Assembly (NCBI GenBank): GCA_001939145.1
Contig: LSRX01000054.1
Span: 155,900-219,899 of the forward strand
Source of the DNA: Symbiodinium microadriaticum
Taxonomy: Eukaryota; Sar; Dinophyceae; Suessiales; Symbiodiniaceae
Length of the DNA: 64,000 nt
Direction: 5' to 3'
Shown here: one piece after another, positions 12,201 through 24,536 of the stretch
Numbering within the stretch: position 1 is the first letter of the stretch
Layout of the letters: each line of letters begins with the position of its first letter
Position numbers and translations under genes: made by a program
The notes under the pieces: generated by a model
What the model saw: the letters and a program-made list of their open reading frames with translations, nothing else
Told to the model about the DNA's origin: nothing
The model's database searches: none

Positions 12201-14165
12201 CCCGCCTGGGTGACTTCACTCTCGTGCCGTGTGCCGCAGGGCTTGGGGCGACTTTACGCCAGCTGGGGCGACTTAAAACTCGTGCTTGTAGAACATGCTA
12301 TCTCCAAGGTGTGGTGGTGTGAAGGCTCCCTGAAATCTAGCTGCGTTCTTCAAGAAAAAGAGCCTGTGCGCTGCGGGGCAGCCAACAGTTGAAGCAGGCC
12401 TGTGTTGAGTCTCTTGGAAGGGGCAATCTCGAGGGTACGGTGGTGTGAAGTCCGAAAAGGTTTTGAGAAGGTGGCTCACCCGATACTCGAACAGCCTTCT
12501 CACACCCCCGAAAGCCCCATAATATATGGGCGGCCAATACCCCGGGGGGTCTGACAAGCCCCCTGCCCTGGGGAAGAAAAAGGCCGGCACGCCGCAACTA
12601 TATAGTACTTAGGATACGATGTTTCATTTTGAGCTTACTGTTTCTCGTCCTTCCCATATTGCACCCTCGCCACGGCAACAACTCAAACCTATCGCACTTC
12701 CATCTTGTGGTTATAGTCCCCTTTATTTTGCACGCTGTTTTCTCAGCTTTGAACTTTGCCTTGGTAGTGCACTGCATCTTTCCACGGCCCACCATAACGG
12801 TCGGGGGCGCCAAGAGCGCCCGGGCGAGGGGGGCAACCCCTGAGCCCGGAACCCTGGCGAAAGAAAGGAAGAGAGAGAGAGCGCAAGAGCTACCAGACAG
12901 GGGGACAGAGTAAGTTTGCACCGAACCTGTTCCATGCCGGAGGTACTTGGTAAATCTACTTGTTGTTGTGCTTGGACACTTCATGCGGGAACAGTCTTTT
13001 CAAGGCGCTTGTTGCAGTCATTGAGGATCCCAATTCACGCAAGGAAATTGCAACAGGGGTGCGGGATGGTGCGGGGGTCGACTTCGGACACGACCTCCAA
13101 CCTCTCCGAGGTCTTCGGCTCGTAGGTTTTATTTTTGATCTTGGCTCCGCCAGTGCAAGCCTCCTCTATGAATTTGCTCATGATTTCTGCATTAAGGCCT
13201 TGTTGCAGCTTACCTGCAATGCCGTGGTGGAGCTCAATGCAGATCTACGGATCACCACAGATTCACAAGAGCTGGCCAGCATGCTGTTGCGGAGTAATTC
13301 GGCTTCGAACTTGGCTGGTGTGAGCTTCACCGATTTTGTTACAGCTGCAGAAAAAGATCGCGCAGCGGAGATTCTTAACTCTCGCCTCCCGCATGCGACG
13401 GGTGGATTGGACAATGAAGTCCAGAACGTTTCTGCGCAGGCATTTCATACACGGCTCGTTGACAGCTGCTCCAGCAAATTTCGCACGGAGGTGTTTCAGG
13501 TGAGCTACCGAAAACTGGACGGCGAAATCTGCCACCTCATTGGCCTCCGAGATTTCACAGATCAAAGTTGCCTCGCCGGGCAGGCGGTCGACGCCATCGA
13601 AGATCCGATGACTTCTGCATCCGCATCGCAGTCTTGGGCCCCTTCATCCTCACAAGATTCCATGGGATCCTCGCCATTCGACGAGGAGGGCCTTCCAGGC
13701 CAGCAGTTTCTCCAACCGCCCGAGAAATCTCATTCACGATGGGTATTGCTGGAGCTTGACATTCCGTCAATGCAGATTTATGGAGCCTCTGCCCCAATCG
13801 GATGGTTGGCAGGTAAGCGGCTCACGAATATTTTCCCAGAGGATGTGACGGATGGATTCCAGAAGCTATGGAATGATATTTTAGCGGTTGAGGCAAAGGG
13901 CGAGTTGGATCGGACGGTATTGTCCTTCAGCAAAATTGAGATGCGCTTCAGTCCCAAGAAGCGGTCTCTGATCAGCGGCACTGTGGAGGTCACCAGGACC
14001 GCATCTGGTGAGCTCGACGTTTTTCTCTGCTTCCGTATGCCTGTTCCGACAGAACGTAGATCGTCGAGAAGGTCCGTTCGCAGAGGCACTGCGGGCACCA
14101 GCCTGGGGACTTTTCCGATGCGGACATTGAGTCCCATGTCCTTAGAGTCAGTTTGCTCCCTTTAA
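9286..14165 (+). CDS. Multi-pass membrane protein with PAS-like C-terminal half
   Basis: Proposed exon 1 is 9286-10068 (261 residues). It has about six hydrophobic segments, at residues ~10-30, 80-97, 108-128, 137-157, 176-205 and 223-243, separated by basic loops. Exon 2 is 13197-14165 (322 residues plus stop). It opens with ALLQLTCNAVVELNADLRIT, which matches the PAS-like module I know from many dinoflagellate membrane proteins. A second similar block at residues ~440-485 contains PSMQIYGASAPIGWLAGKRL. The two exons join in phase 0 with a GT donor at 10069 and AG-G at 13195-13197, giving 583 residues. The frame is open back to 9196, but the first ATG is 9286. The role is probably membrane-linked sensing; the ligand is unknown. 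Further exons on either side are possible. Confidence 0.55.
10113..10134. repeat. GA microsatellite
   Basis: About ten consecutive GA units just inside the 5' part of the membrane/PAS gene's intron. Confidence 0.9.
11025..11740. repeat. Degenerate tandem array, seven or so units
   Basis: The core CATGGGGATTGGCTGGTTTTG recurs with mutations near 11028, 11105, 11317, 11480, 11566, 11627 and 11699. It is usually followed by a GTGNTGTGAT-like segment and preceded by GCGTCTACAT or similar. Spacing varies from about 60 to 210 bases, so units have been lost or enlarged. This is an old minisatellite or nested repeat. Confidence 0.6.
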
Positions 14166-17100
14166 GAGGAAGGCATTCCCAACTCCAGCGAAGCTGCTGT
14201 CTTGCAGGTGACTCCTGCACTTAGAATTTTCAATCTGCAGTGACCTGTTCCCATCATGTGCTTGGTAAACCTGTAGTCTGTAGTTCTTCCATGTAAGCTT
14301 CACGCAGTGAGATGAGCATGGAGGGTGCCCAAAAACGACGATGCCAAGCCTCCAGAGTCTCGCGCCTTGGCCAGATTGTTCTCGTGCCCACCGCTACTGC
14401 CTGCGGCGCTGCGGGCAGATTGAAAGAAGCAGAGTGGGACACCCAGCGCAGAGCAGCTCAGAGTCTTGGAGACCAGCGCGACAGAAGTGAAGCTGTCCTC
14501 GATCTCCCAGAAAGAGTCCTTTTGTTGCCGGCTCGCATTGCGAAGACCGAGGACCTGTAGGCAAAACATGCCCGAGTAGGAAGCGGCCTTTCGAGCGTGG
14601 GCAGCCGAAAGTCGACTTGAGCAAACTGGAAGATGTCTCTGACAGTGACAACGAAACGTAGCGTACTGTCCTCTACCAGACTCTGCCGGCTTTTTTGACA
14701 TCACTGGCACGATGCAGCAGCTGTCGAGGATCTGCGTTTTGCAGCAGCATGCGGCAATCAACTTCGGCCGAAGCCATCGTTTGGCTTATGCGCGCAGCGC
14801 GTGCAGGCTCTAAACCGTGCACACCAGCGTGTGAGAATTGACGCCAATTGATTTGAACCGGGGTGTGTTTTTGTGGATCAAAGCAGCTATTGTCAGCTTA
14901 GGCTGGAGGGTGCCTTCCAGCCTTGGCAGCGCGCTGAGGAGAAAACTATAGACGGTGAGGGACACAGTTGGCACATGTTGGCACTCTCGGATGCTTCGAG
15001 ACTTCGAGGAGCTGCTTCGGAACGCGCGGCAAGCCTCGACGCGTCTTGGAGACGGGCTGGGCACGGCAGAGCAGGCTGGCAAACACGACTTGTGCTGAGA
15101 GTGACAGAGCGGCAGGAGCTGCCGCGCACAGTTCGCTTACGAGCTCCCTTGACAAAGGTCCGTCCGACGAAGCTGAGAGCGTGAATCAGTGAAGCATCTT
15201 TTTGTCTGGGCCGGCGACAGGTTTCGAGTGGGCTCGGGCATTGCAAGCGCTTCAGGAGCCCTGCACGCATCTTGCTTATATCCTGACACGTCCAGAATTG
15301 CCCTCGCTTTTTGAGGTGTCGAGATTTGATGGTCTTCCTGCATCGATGCGGTCTTATGGGTCGGGAACCCGGGCCTGCAATTTCAGATCCGCAGATTTCC
15401 TGCCCGACCTTCGGGCTCTGAGGTCGGCCTTGAACGGGTTGAATTCAGCCGCCTCGGCCGCGTGGGGCATGGCCCTGATCTTGCTTTAGGTGAGGCTTCG
15501 CTGTCAGTGAAGCATAGCACAGTCTTAGCGGCTCTTAGCACCTCGCAGGACATGCAGGCTGCGAGTATAGAGACAAGCCGTGGGCTGAGAGCTTCCCAGC
15601 AGCGTGCTGGTTCTTACTCCTGCTTTTCCTTGAACCGCGGCGCCATGCCGCGCCGCATCGAGGCAACATTGCTTTGCAGGCTCGTTGCGCATGTCGAGAG
15701 GACTTGCCGTGTCAAAAGCAGAGCTGAGCCAGATTTGCCTGATTCCGGGTTCCCCATTCCTGTTTCCAGGTTGTCCCACATGATCCCAGAAGGAATGTCA
15801 CTCCTGGCATCAGATTTGAGTTTTATCGAGCCACATGGCATAAAGAGAAGCAATGAAAGAAAGAACATGCCAGTGGCTCTGGCGGTGAGGGCTTGTCACC
15901 CTGAGCCTCGCGCCTTCGTTTTTCGCCTTTGGCTTTGGCACCCTTTAATCCGAAAGGCCGCCATGGAGGTTTTCAACGAAGGTGCTCCTATGCCAGGCGC
16001 TCATCTTGTACCCCCCCCGTGATTCAGGTAAGCAGGTGGAGTTGGAGTTACATGGGTTTCGGAGGGTTTCGGCATCGACGGTGAGGCCTTCATGGTTGCT
16101 TGAACTGCTCACCGCCTCTCTCGTGGCAGAGGAACCCAGCGTGCAAGCCTGAGACAGCACCAGAGTGCGGTGCAGGTGAGGCTTGTGCTGAATGCAAAAA
16201 AAAAGACGGAGGCACCTAGGCATAGGTGCGAACACAAACTGCCGTGATGATGCTTCTTGCAATGGTGATTCGCGTTGTCAGTGTTGCGAGTTGGATTTGC
16301 TGGGTTTGTTGTCGGCAGGTCGTAGCCACGGCATCATACAAATTGCAGCTTCATGGGCGCCCACGCCTGAGAGCAAGATGTTTTCCTGCAGCGGTAAGGT
16401 TCCACTCCTGCCGACTGAGGCTTAGATGCACATTCTGCTGCAGTTCTCGAACGCAAAGTGCTTCTTGGGTAGAGCAGAGCCGGAGTTCTGAGCTGTTTTT
16501 ATGTTTCGACAACAGCTCCGGAAGACTCACAGCACAGCTTTCACGTCAGCGAAATGTCACGGTGATACCGCAATGTCGACTGGTGATTGCATCAATTCAG
16601 CTTGCTTCTGCTTTGCTTTGCAGGCTGCCCTGACCGCCCTGAACCTGACTCGGTCTTTCCACCAAGTGCTGCGCATCGAAGACTCGCGAGGTGCTCCGGG
16701 GCTGCTGGATCCGCTTCCGAGAGCTGCGCCAGCGCGAGGCACCTGGCCCTGCAGCGGACGCCGCAGCTGCCTCAGCCAGGCAAATGTACGGAGGCCGAGG
16801 GCCAGAAGATCTTGATCGCGTGACGTTTTGAGGTGCTGCAACGGCAGGCGTCTTTGGGTGCAGGGATCGCAGAGCTTCTCAGCAAGGCGGCGTTCTTGGG
16901 TTGCGCATCGCAAGGACCCTGACTTAATGGGCTTTCTTGCCAAGCTGTGAAGCAAAAGGTATTTATGATTATATTACATATATACATGTTAACCTATGCA
17001 ATCACTATTATCATTGTTATTAGGACGGCTGGCCGTGCGGCGACTGCACCGCATGGAAGGCAGGTTTTGGGCCCTCGGTTTCACAGGGCCCAGGGCCGAC

Positions 17101-17190
17101 CGTTCTGGGAGGTACCTTTGATGCGTCGTGTAGCCTGGCAGCGAAGTCGGTTCCCGCTTGGGTCGAGCGCCTAACATGACATCTTTACAT
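14166..17190 (+). other. Unassigned coding-like + strand exons, coiled-coil character
   Basis: Several + strand frames look like real exons although no family is recognised. From 14451 one reads EQLRVLETSATEVKLSSISQ. An ATG at 14991 begins MLRDFEELLRNARQASTRL and ends at 15098. The frame at 15202-15489 has 95 codons. A segment near 16680-16820 includes RFRELRQREAPGPAADAAAA. After AG-G, 16833-16922 reads VLQRQASLGAGIAELLSKAA and ends in a stop. Most are helical and Leu/Glu/Arg-rich. They may belong to one gene, but I could not chain them. Confidence 0.35.
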
Positions 17191-19730
17191 CTTTGAGCTT
17201 TGGCGGCTCTCGAGTCTGATGCAAAGGTGGAAAGTCAGCTCAGCCTTCAGCTACCATCATCCTCCAGTGCTGGCCGCATCGTGGGTCACAGGTGGGAAGC
17301 GTGCATTGCCGGTTGTGGCACAGCTTCTTGCGTGGGATGTGACGATGCTGTTCAGGAGCGGAACGCTGGATGTCTGGTCGCCAATCCTGGCAGATCATGA
17401 TCGCTCCCAACACGCAGAGCGACAGGCAAGTGCCCCTTGTGCGCGGGCTACGCGGGCCATGGACCTTACTCTCCATCCCCCGGACAACCCGGAAAAGTTA
17501 TGCCCAATCCACTGACGTGAGAGGGCGTGGATCCCAGGATTGCGACTGCCCCGAGGATCCAGCCCCGACCTTCCCAATCCATACAAGAATTGCGCAGCCA
17601 CAAATTCCACGTGCTAACACGGTTTTGGTACAGGCGCACACGCTGTGACACAGTGTGGTGAGCACAACCAGCCCACGGAGGGCTGACAAAAACATGGGTG
17701 CCATGAATGACAGAGAGCATAGGGGATGTGTGTGTGTGTGTGTGTTTTGTTTGTGTGTGCGTGTGTTGCAGTCATGAGTACGTGCATGCATAATCAAGCA
17801 TACGTATCCATTGGTGCAAGATGACTCGATTTTAAAGCCATGTCCCCTGCATGTCGTTTCCGAAGTGCTCGCAGCAGGCACTGTTGCTGCTTCTAGGCGA
17901 CTTGGATCATGGCGACACAGGACCGCGATGACTTGCGTGCGAGGTATAGCATGTAGGCTGCGGCACCCCGACAGCAACGGCAGGACCCGTTCCGATTCCA
18001 CCAGCAGGCGGCATTCGATTGTGCCCTGAGCCACGTTTTTTGTTTCAGGCGACTTCGGTTGCTCAAAGAGTTCAACGCAGGTATGTGAGTGCGCACCCCT
18101 GCGTCTCCTGCACCGCTGTCTTCTTTCAACTGGCCAGCTCCTGGAGAGGCCACGGACTGCAAGTCGTAGCTCCGCAGTTCCTCGTGGAGATGTCTCTGCG
18201 AAGGTGTGCGACTGCAAGTCGCCTTTGATGCCTGGGAGGAAACGAAAAGGTGGACGGCATCGCTGGCGCCTGAGGCATGGCAAGAAGGGATAGTTCGGAT
18301 AGTTAACGACAACTGTCTGACCGAGCCCGGCACGTTCAGCCATATCGTGTCTCTGAAACAGCTTCATGTTGGTCATGTTGCGGAGCACGTGCAGGAAGAA
18401 GGAGAGCAGCAACAGCGACTCCAACCGCACCCGATTGAGGGCTTGGCGGAAAAGAGCACCGCTGCAGACGCTGGAGCTTGCCGTAAAGTCTAGCATTCCA
18501 GCACATCTACGACAGCTACGGGAGGATTCTCCATGCGGTGCATGCGTGTTTGTTTCGTTTGGCTTGGCAGGCTGACACGGGAGGTGTCGGCGACCTGGGC
18601 AGCGCAGCAGCTGAAAAGCCTGCTTCTTAGGTTAAGGGGTGTCTGTAGGGGGTCATTCAGAGCCAGTCCAAGTGTCTTGATCCAGGCTGTTGGCCAGTCG
18701 CGTGGCTGAGCTGGAGGCAAGCAAAGAAAGCAGACATCTCACTCAAGACACCCGTGCGATGTGACAACTGAACTTCGCCGATCCTTTATCTGCCTAGGTT
18801 GGGGTGGCTGTGACTGATTTTTCAGTAAATGCACGGCATTTGCTGACGTCCGAGTTGTGGGGCCCGTGCATATTATGGCAGGCGAACAAAATCTTGCGCC
18901 GGAGCGCAACCCAAGCTAGCAATGAATCTCTGCTAGGTTTTTGGATGTTTCTGGTCGTCTAAACTTGAACCTCATGCTTAAACACATTGTTTTATTGCCA
19001 AAACTCGTCAATACAGTGTCAGCAACGGGGTTTCCGGTGTGTTGGTCCAACGAATGCCGAACACAGCCCAATGCCAACGTCAGGCGCAGCTTGCGGAAGC
19101 ACAGCGCAGCTCTACAGATGCCCGTGAGGCGAGCTGTGATCTCGGGTGGGGAGGATTGAGAAGGTTTGATTGATCGGCAAAGATTGCAAGGGGCCTTGAG
19201 ACACCTTGAAGTTGCGGAAAGCTTGTTGGCCGCCATGATTGGCTGAGGAACCAGAAGCCAATGTCGCTGCACTTGTGCATATCAAGACACTCTTTACGCA
19301 ACAGCATATCGGTGTGCCAGGCTTGTGAAGCCATGGACGGCTCTGCCACGTCAGACGCTCAAGCAGACAAGAAGGACGGCAAGGTGTGAATTGGGAGCTT
19401 AACCCTAGGGTCGGCAGCATGCCACGACAATGACAGGAAGGAGGAACGGAACACTGGCAAGAGAGTTGACCATGATCACACTGTAGTAGAAACTACGTTA
19501 GTTGTTTGTTCAGGGAGAAACTACAGGTAGCTGTGTAACAAGAAGACACTGCAGCAGCATCGACTAAAGCAAGTAGTGCACTGACCGCCCGAAATAATCA
19601 TAATTGCAAATCGCTAAGCATTGTGCTGTGGAGGTTGTGCGCTTGCTTACAGATATGACATGATTACGAGTAAGACTACGGATGCTTGCTTACAGGACTC
19701 ACGATGGCAGTTTCCGTTAAGGTCACATAA
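17191..19730. other. Mostly unassigned; weak exon candidates
   Basis: A short + strand frame near 17199-17260 reads ALESDAKVESQLSLQL, and 18206-18493 is an open frame of 95 codons. A GT microsatellite occupies 17727-17748. The 332-codon - strand frame at 17498-18496 runs through the GT repeat and is probably spurious. I cannot name a gene here. Confidence 0.25.
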
Positions 19731-19734
19731 TGTG

Positions 19735-20030
19735 ATACTGTAACACTACCACAACGACTCTACTCCTACTTCTACTGCTGCTACTTCTCCTACTCCGGCC
19801 ACGATCCCTACGCCCACTCCTACTCCCACACTACCACCACCACCACCACCACCACCACCACCACCAGTCCTAGTGCTAGTACTGGTACGAGCACTAGCCT
19901 AGCACCAGTACGCGGGCGCTTAGTAGGAGCAGTAGTAGTTGTCGTCGTCGTCCAGTGGTAGTGGCAGTGGTAGTTTTGGTGGTAGCGGTGGTAGCGGTGG
20001 TAGTGGTAATGGTAGTGGTAGGGGAAGACC
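19735..20030. repeat. Trinucleotide tracts in inverted arrangement
   Basis: The left arm (19741-19870) is made of CTA, CTC and CCA triplets, including a pure CCA run at about 19833-19866. The centre holds CTAGTGCTAGTACTGG and near-complementary segments. The right arm (19920-20027) consists of GTA, GTC and GGT triplets on the same strand. The strand bias flips about a point near 19890, forming a large imperfect inverted repeat. Confidence 0.75.
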
Positions 20031-20048
20031 ATGCGTGACAAACCCTGA

Positions 20049-20350
20049 AACTACCAAAAGTGCAACTGTGCTGGTCGAAGGGCTCTTTTCTTAAACTGCA
20101 CTGTTTCTGTACCCTTTTCTGTTGTTCGAACGGCCGAAAATGACGGTATTTACAGCACAGGTGATTTTCATGTTATTTTGCGCATTCCAAAACATGTCCA
20201 ATAACCAGAGATCAACGGAAAATGTTCAGCATTTGGGATGTTCTGTGTCAAAAAGTGCAACAGCGCTGGTCGAGAGGCTTCTTCTTAAGCATGTCAGTGC
20301 CCCTTCGTTTTGTTCGACAGTCGGACATGCCGGTATTTACAGCACTCGCG
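20049..20350. repeat. Diverged direct repeat pair of about 105-115 bases
   Basis: Both 20055-20160 and 20251-20345 begin AAAAGTGCAAC, continue with GCTGGTCGA and TTCTTAA, and end with GGTATTTACAGCAC. Indels and substitutions separate the two copies. A short 24-base direct repeat around AGCATGATGATG follows at about 20377-20420. Confidence 0.6.
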
Positions 20351-20689
20351 CTTTTGAGTTCAGAGTATCCATGGCCCAAGCATGATGATGGTTACTGACC
20401 GAAGCATGATGATGTTTACTGTGTAATGCGTTTTGAGTGATAGTCTGCCTCCGCCGCCACCGCCACTGCCACTACTGCTGCGGTGGCAGTGATGGCAGTG
20501 ACCAGAGCTACAGCTACCAGTACTTGGCATGATGGTGATGGTGACGATGATCAGAAGAAGAAGAAGAAGATGGTGACAAAGACGACCACGTTGGTGCTGC
20601 AGCTGCTGCTGTTGATGCCGAAATGCCGAGGATGTGAACCATGATCATATTAGATGTAGCCCATGTCCAGTGCCTCCTCCACTTCCTTG

Positions 20690-20980
20690 AGGCGTGCCCG
20701 CGTGCGGGACTTGGAAGCCCAGCTGGCGCGTGCTGAAGCCACGACCTGAAGATTCTCTGGACAGTCAAGCGGAGCCACCGAGACGGGAGCCGCCCAGGAA
20801 AATGCTGCCAGCCTGAAGGAAGCAGCCAGCCGTGCGGCAGAAAGGTTGCAAGAGCAAGCCGTCAAGGTCGGGCCGCCTTCTTGAGATTCGGCAATAAACC
20901 ATGTATCCACACTGTGTCAATTCTAGTGCAGTGCTAGGAGCGGCAGCTGGAACGACAGCTGGCAGACTCACTCGGCAGTC
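20690..20980 (+). CDS. Coiled-coil exon candidates
   Basis: Three + strand frames have strong helical composition. One ending near 20746 reads RDLEAQLARAEATT. One at 20774-20884 reads ETGAAQENAASLKEAASRAA and onward to a stop. One starting after AG-G at 20938 reads ERQLERQLADSLG. Ala/Glu/Gln/Arg heptads suggest a long coiled coil. The exons were not chained, and no family is recognised. Confidence 0.4.
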
Positions 20981-21302
20981 CCTTGGAAACATTGAGATGG
21001 CACCATGTTGTTGATCACGGAGTGGACCTGGCGGCCGCGTGTTTCATGAGGCTCTTGGCCGCTTCGATCAGTGATCGGTGCGGTCGAGGGCGCCACGAGC
21101 TTAAAGTTCACAAATGCCATGCCGGAGTCTTCAGGTCCTTCGAGCTCGGCCAAGGTTTCCAACACTGTGCGGGCAGCAACTGGGCGCTGCATGCGGCCGT
21201 CTGCAGCCCAGGTGAACGCACGTCACCTTCCTTGGTTTAGCTGCAGCCTGTAGTGGCGGAGAGAGAGCTGAAGAATTACATAAGATGGTTTTGCATGGTG
21301 CA

Positions 21303-21434
21303 TTTGTGTGTGTGTGTGTGCATGTGTGTGTGTGTGTGTTTGTTTGTTTGTTTGTTTGTTTGTTTGTTTGTTTGTTTGTTTGTTTGTGTGTGTGTTTGTT
21401 TGTTTGTTTGTTTGTTTGTTTGTTTGTTTGTTGG
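21303..21434. repeat. GT and TTTG microsatellite
   Basis: A GT run with one interruption is followed by two long TTTG blocks separated by a short GT block. It translates in all frames, producing spurious Lys/Gln/Thr or Cys/Leu/Phe frames. Confidence 0.95.
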
Positions 21435-23171
21435 TGACGATTTCTTCAATTTGTGGATGGATCGCTTGCCAGAGCTCGGGAGACTTGAGCTCCATCGAAA
21501 CATCCGAATTGCGGGGCCCTGACTTTCGGCAAAATGCGTGGAACATAGAAACTCTGTCTTCCCGAATTCTCACACAGTTTCAACACCATTTAACTTAGTT
21601 TCCTTCCAAGTAAAAGATGCGCAGTAGAGTTGTTGACGAATGGCAAATGAGGTTTTCAGGATGTAGGGAACAGATACAGAGCTTATCTAGGTAGGCCTTT
21701 GGGATATTCTATATTTTCCCTTATTGGGCTTAAAAGGACCCTATTTACTAATATTTTCCAGAGGCTTTAAAGGGCCAACCAGTTATGTAATCGGAGGGAT
21801 ACTTAATGCATGGACCACCAAAGAAGTATCCCTACTTCTACGACTCCCTCCAAAACCCGGGCAAGGCAATTTGTCATAGAGTCATAGAGGGCAGGATCGA
21901 AGGGTTTGTTCTACGGTGCAGCATGTTTCACATGAGCTTCAGCTCTAGAAGATCAGGGAGTTCAGAAAATAGGGACCTGTTCCATAGCATACTCATGAAG
22001 GGACCTGGGACCCTCCATTAATGCTTACAAGACTCCCAGGAATCGCGGCTACGAGCCAACGCCTTCGATCTGACACCCGCCACGCTCCGGATAATGTGTC
22101 AACCGAGCAGGCGAGCAGCTTCGCACGGTTTGCCGTTAGAGGCCATCCACGTCCATGCAGGACATCTTTTGCATTTCGCTGCCGTCGTGCTGCTTCCTCC
22201 TCGGCGTCAGATGCTAGCATATTTTTCCTTAGTGCGCTGCCTGATACAGTGGTGGCTACAAGATCTCTCGGAGCTGAGGCTCCGAGGAAAAAGTCGGGCT
22301 GTCTTTCACGTGAGGGGATGGTGTAGGATTGTTCAGCATTGTCTTTGCCTGTGGATGCAGTACGAGCACGAGCAAGGCTTACACCCGAAGGTCTTATCTG
22401 TCAGCATGACATGAGAGTCATGAGATTTGTTCAGCTCGTTCATCAAGATGTCAACCTCGTTGCAGCCCCGGCTCGAGAATAGCAGTGAAAGCAACTCCTC
22501 TGGCCCTGCTAGAAAGGCTCCACTGCGGCTTGCTCAGCGGCACCAGAGATGTTCAAGAGTTTTTGGATTGCAGGGAGATCAGGCAGAAGCAGCAAGATGT
22601 CTTTCAATGGGAAGGTTGGAGCAGTCCTGGACTTGAAATACATGTTAGAACCACGAGGATTCAGAGCATGCCAGAAGCTGCAAAAATCTTACCATGCATT
22701 TTTTATATCAAACCCGCAAAGTTTCTAGAAACACCTCTAGCACGTCAAGGCAGGCAGAGCTCAGCGCTTTACAACACATCGATGATCGACAAGCCTCGAA
22801 CACCCAGCCGACTTCGACTTCGACAATTCGAGCTGAGTCTTGCCTTTCAGACGAAATGAAAGTCTCAGAGGTGGCCAACAGGAAGTCAGCTTAAGTTTTT
22901 TGCAACGCGCGGATGAGTCTCTGGCTCTCTCTCTCTCTGTCTCTCTCTCTCTCTCTCAACATGTTTTTGTAAGCGGCGAGCATGAACAAGCACAGGCACA
23001 GCGATTCAAGACGTGTGATTGCTTTGTGCTGGCAAATTCTGACATCTCGTACACCTTCGTCGGCTCGGGTCTATGCAGAAGAGTCCAGTCGTTGAGTCTT
23101 TTGGTTTCGGCAGATTGCTCTGAACCGGTTCCTAGGCGTGAGTGTCCAAATCATGGAAACTGCAGCTTCTT
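21435..23171. other. Spacer upstream of ARF copy A with one exon candidate
   Basis: A + strand frame at about 22490-22640 reads LALLERLHCGLLSGTRDVQE and onward and looks protein-like, but no family is recognised. A CT run lies at 22926-22958. No promoter element shared with the region upstream of ARF copy B is visible. Confidence 0.3.

Positions 23172-24536
<1,365 letters not shown>

Larger units (their letters stand above)
10069..13196 (+). other. 3.1-kb intron packed with decayed repeats
   Basis: This intron of the membrane/PAS gene contains a GA run (10113-10134). It also has a pair of ~40-base repeats around CCCTCGGAGAACGCTACAAAA (10244 and 10386). A pair of ~70-base repeats begins ATGTCCTTTCCCAA (about 10589 and 10761). 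A degenerate tandem array built on CATGGGGATTGGCTGGTTTTG spans 11025-11740. No coding sequence is convincing within it. Confidence 0.5.

Noticed and set aside
17498-18496. 332-codon - strand frame
   Set aside because: Part of it translates a GT microsatellite and the rest shows no recognisable motif. Length alone is not enough.
21223-21598. Regular short repeats resembling an array
   Set aside because: These are continuous TTTG and GT microsatellite units without spacers, so not a CRISPR array; the frames across them are artefacts.
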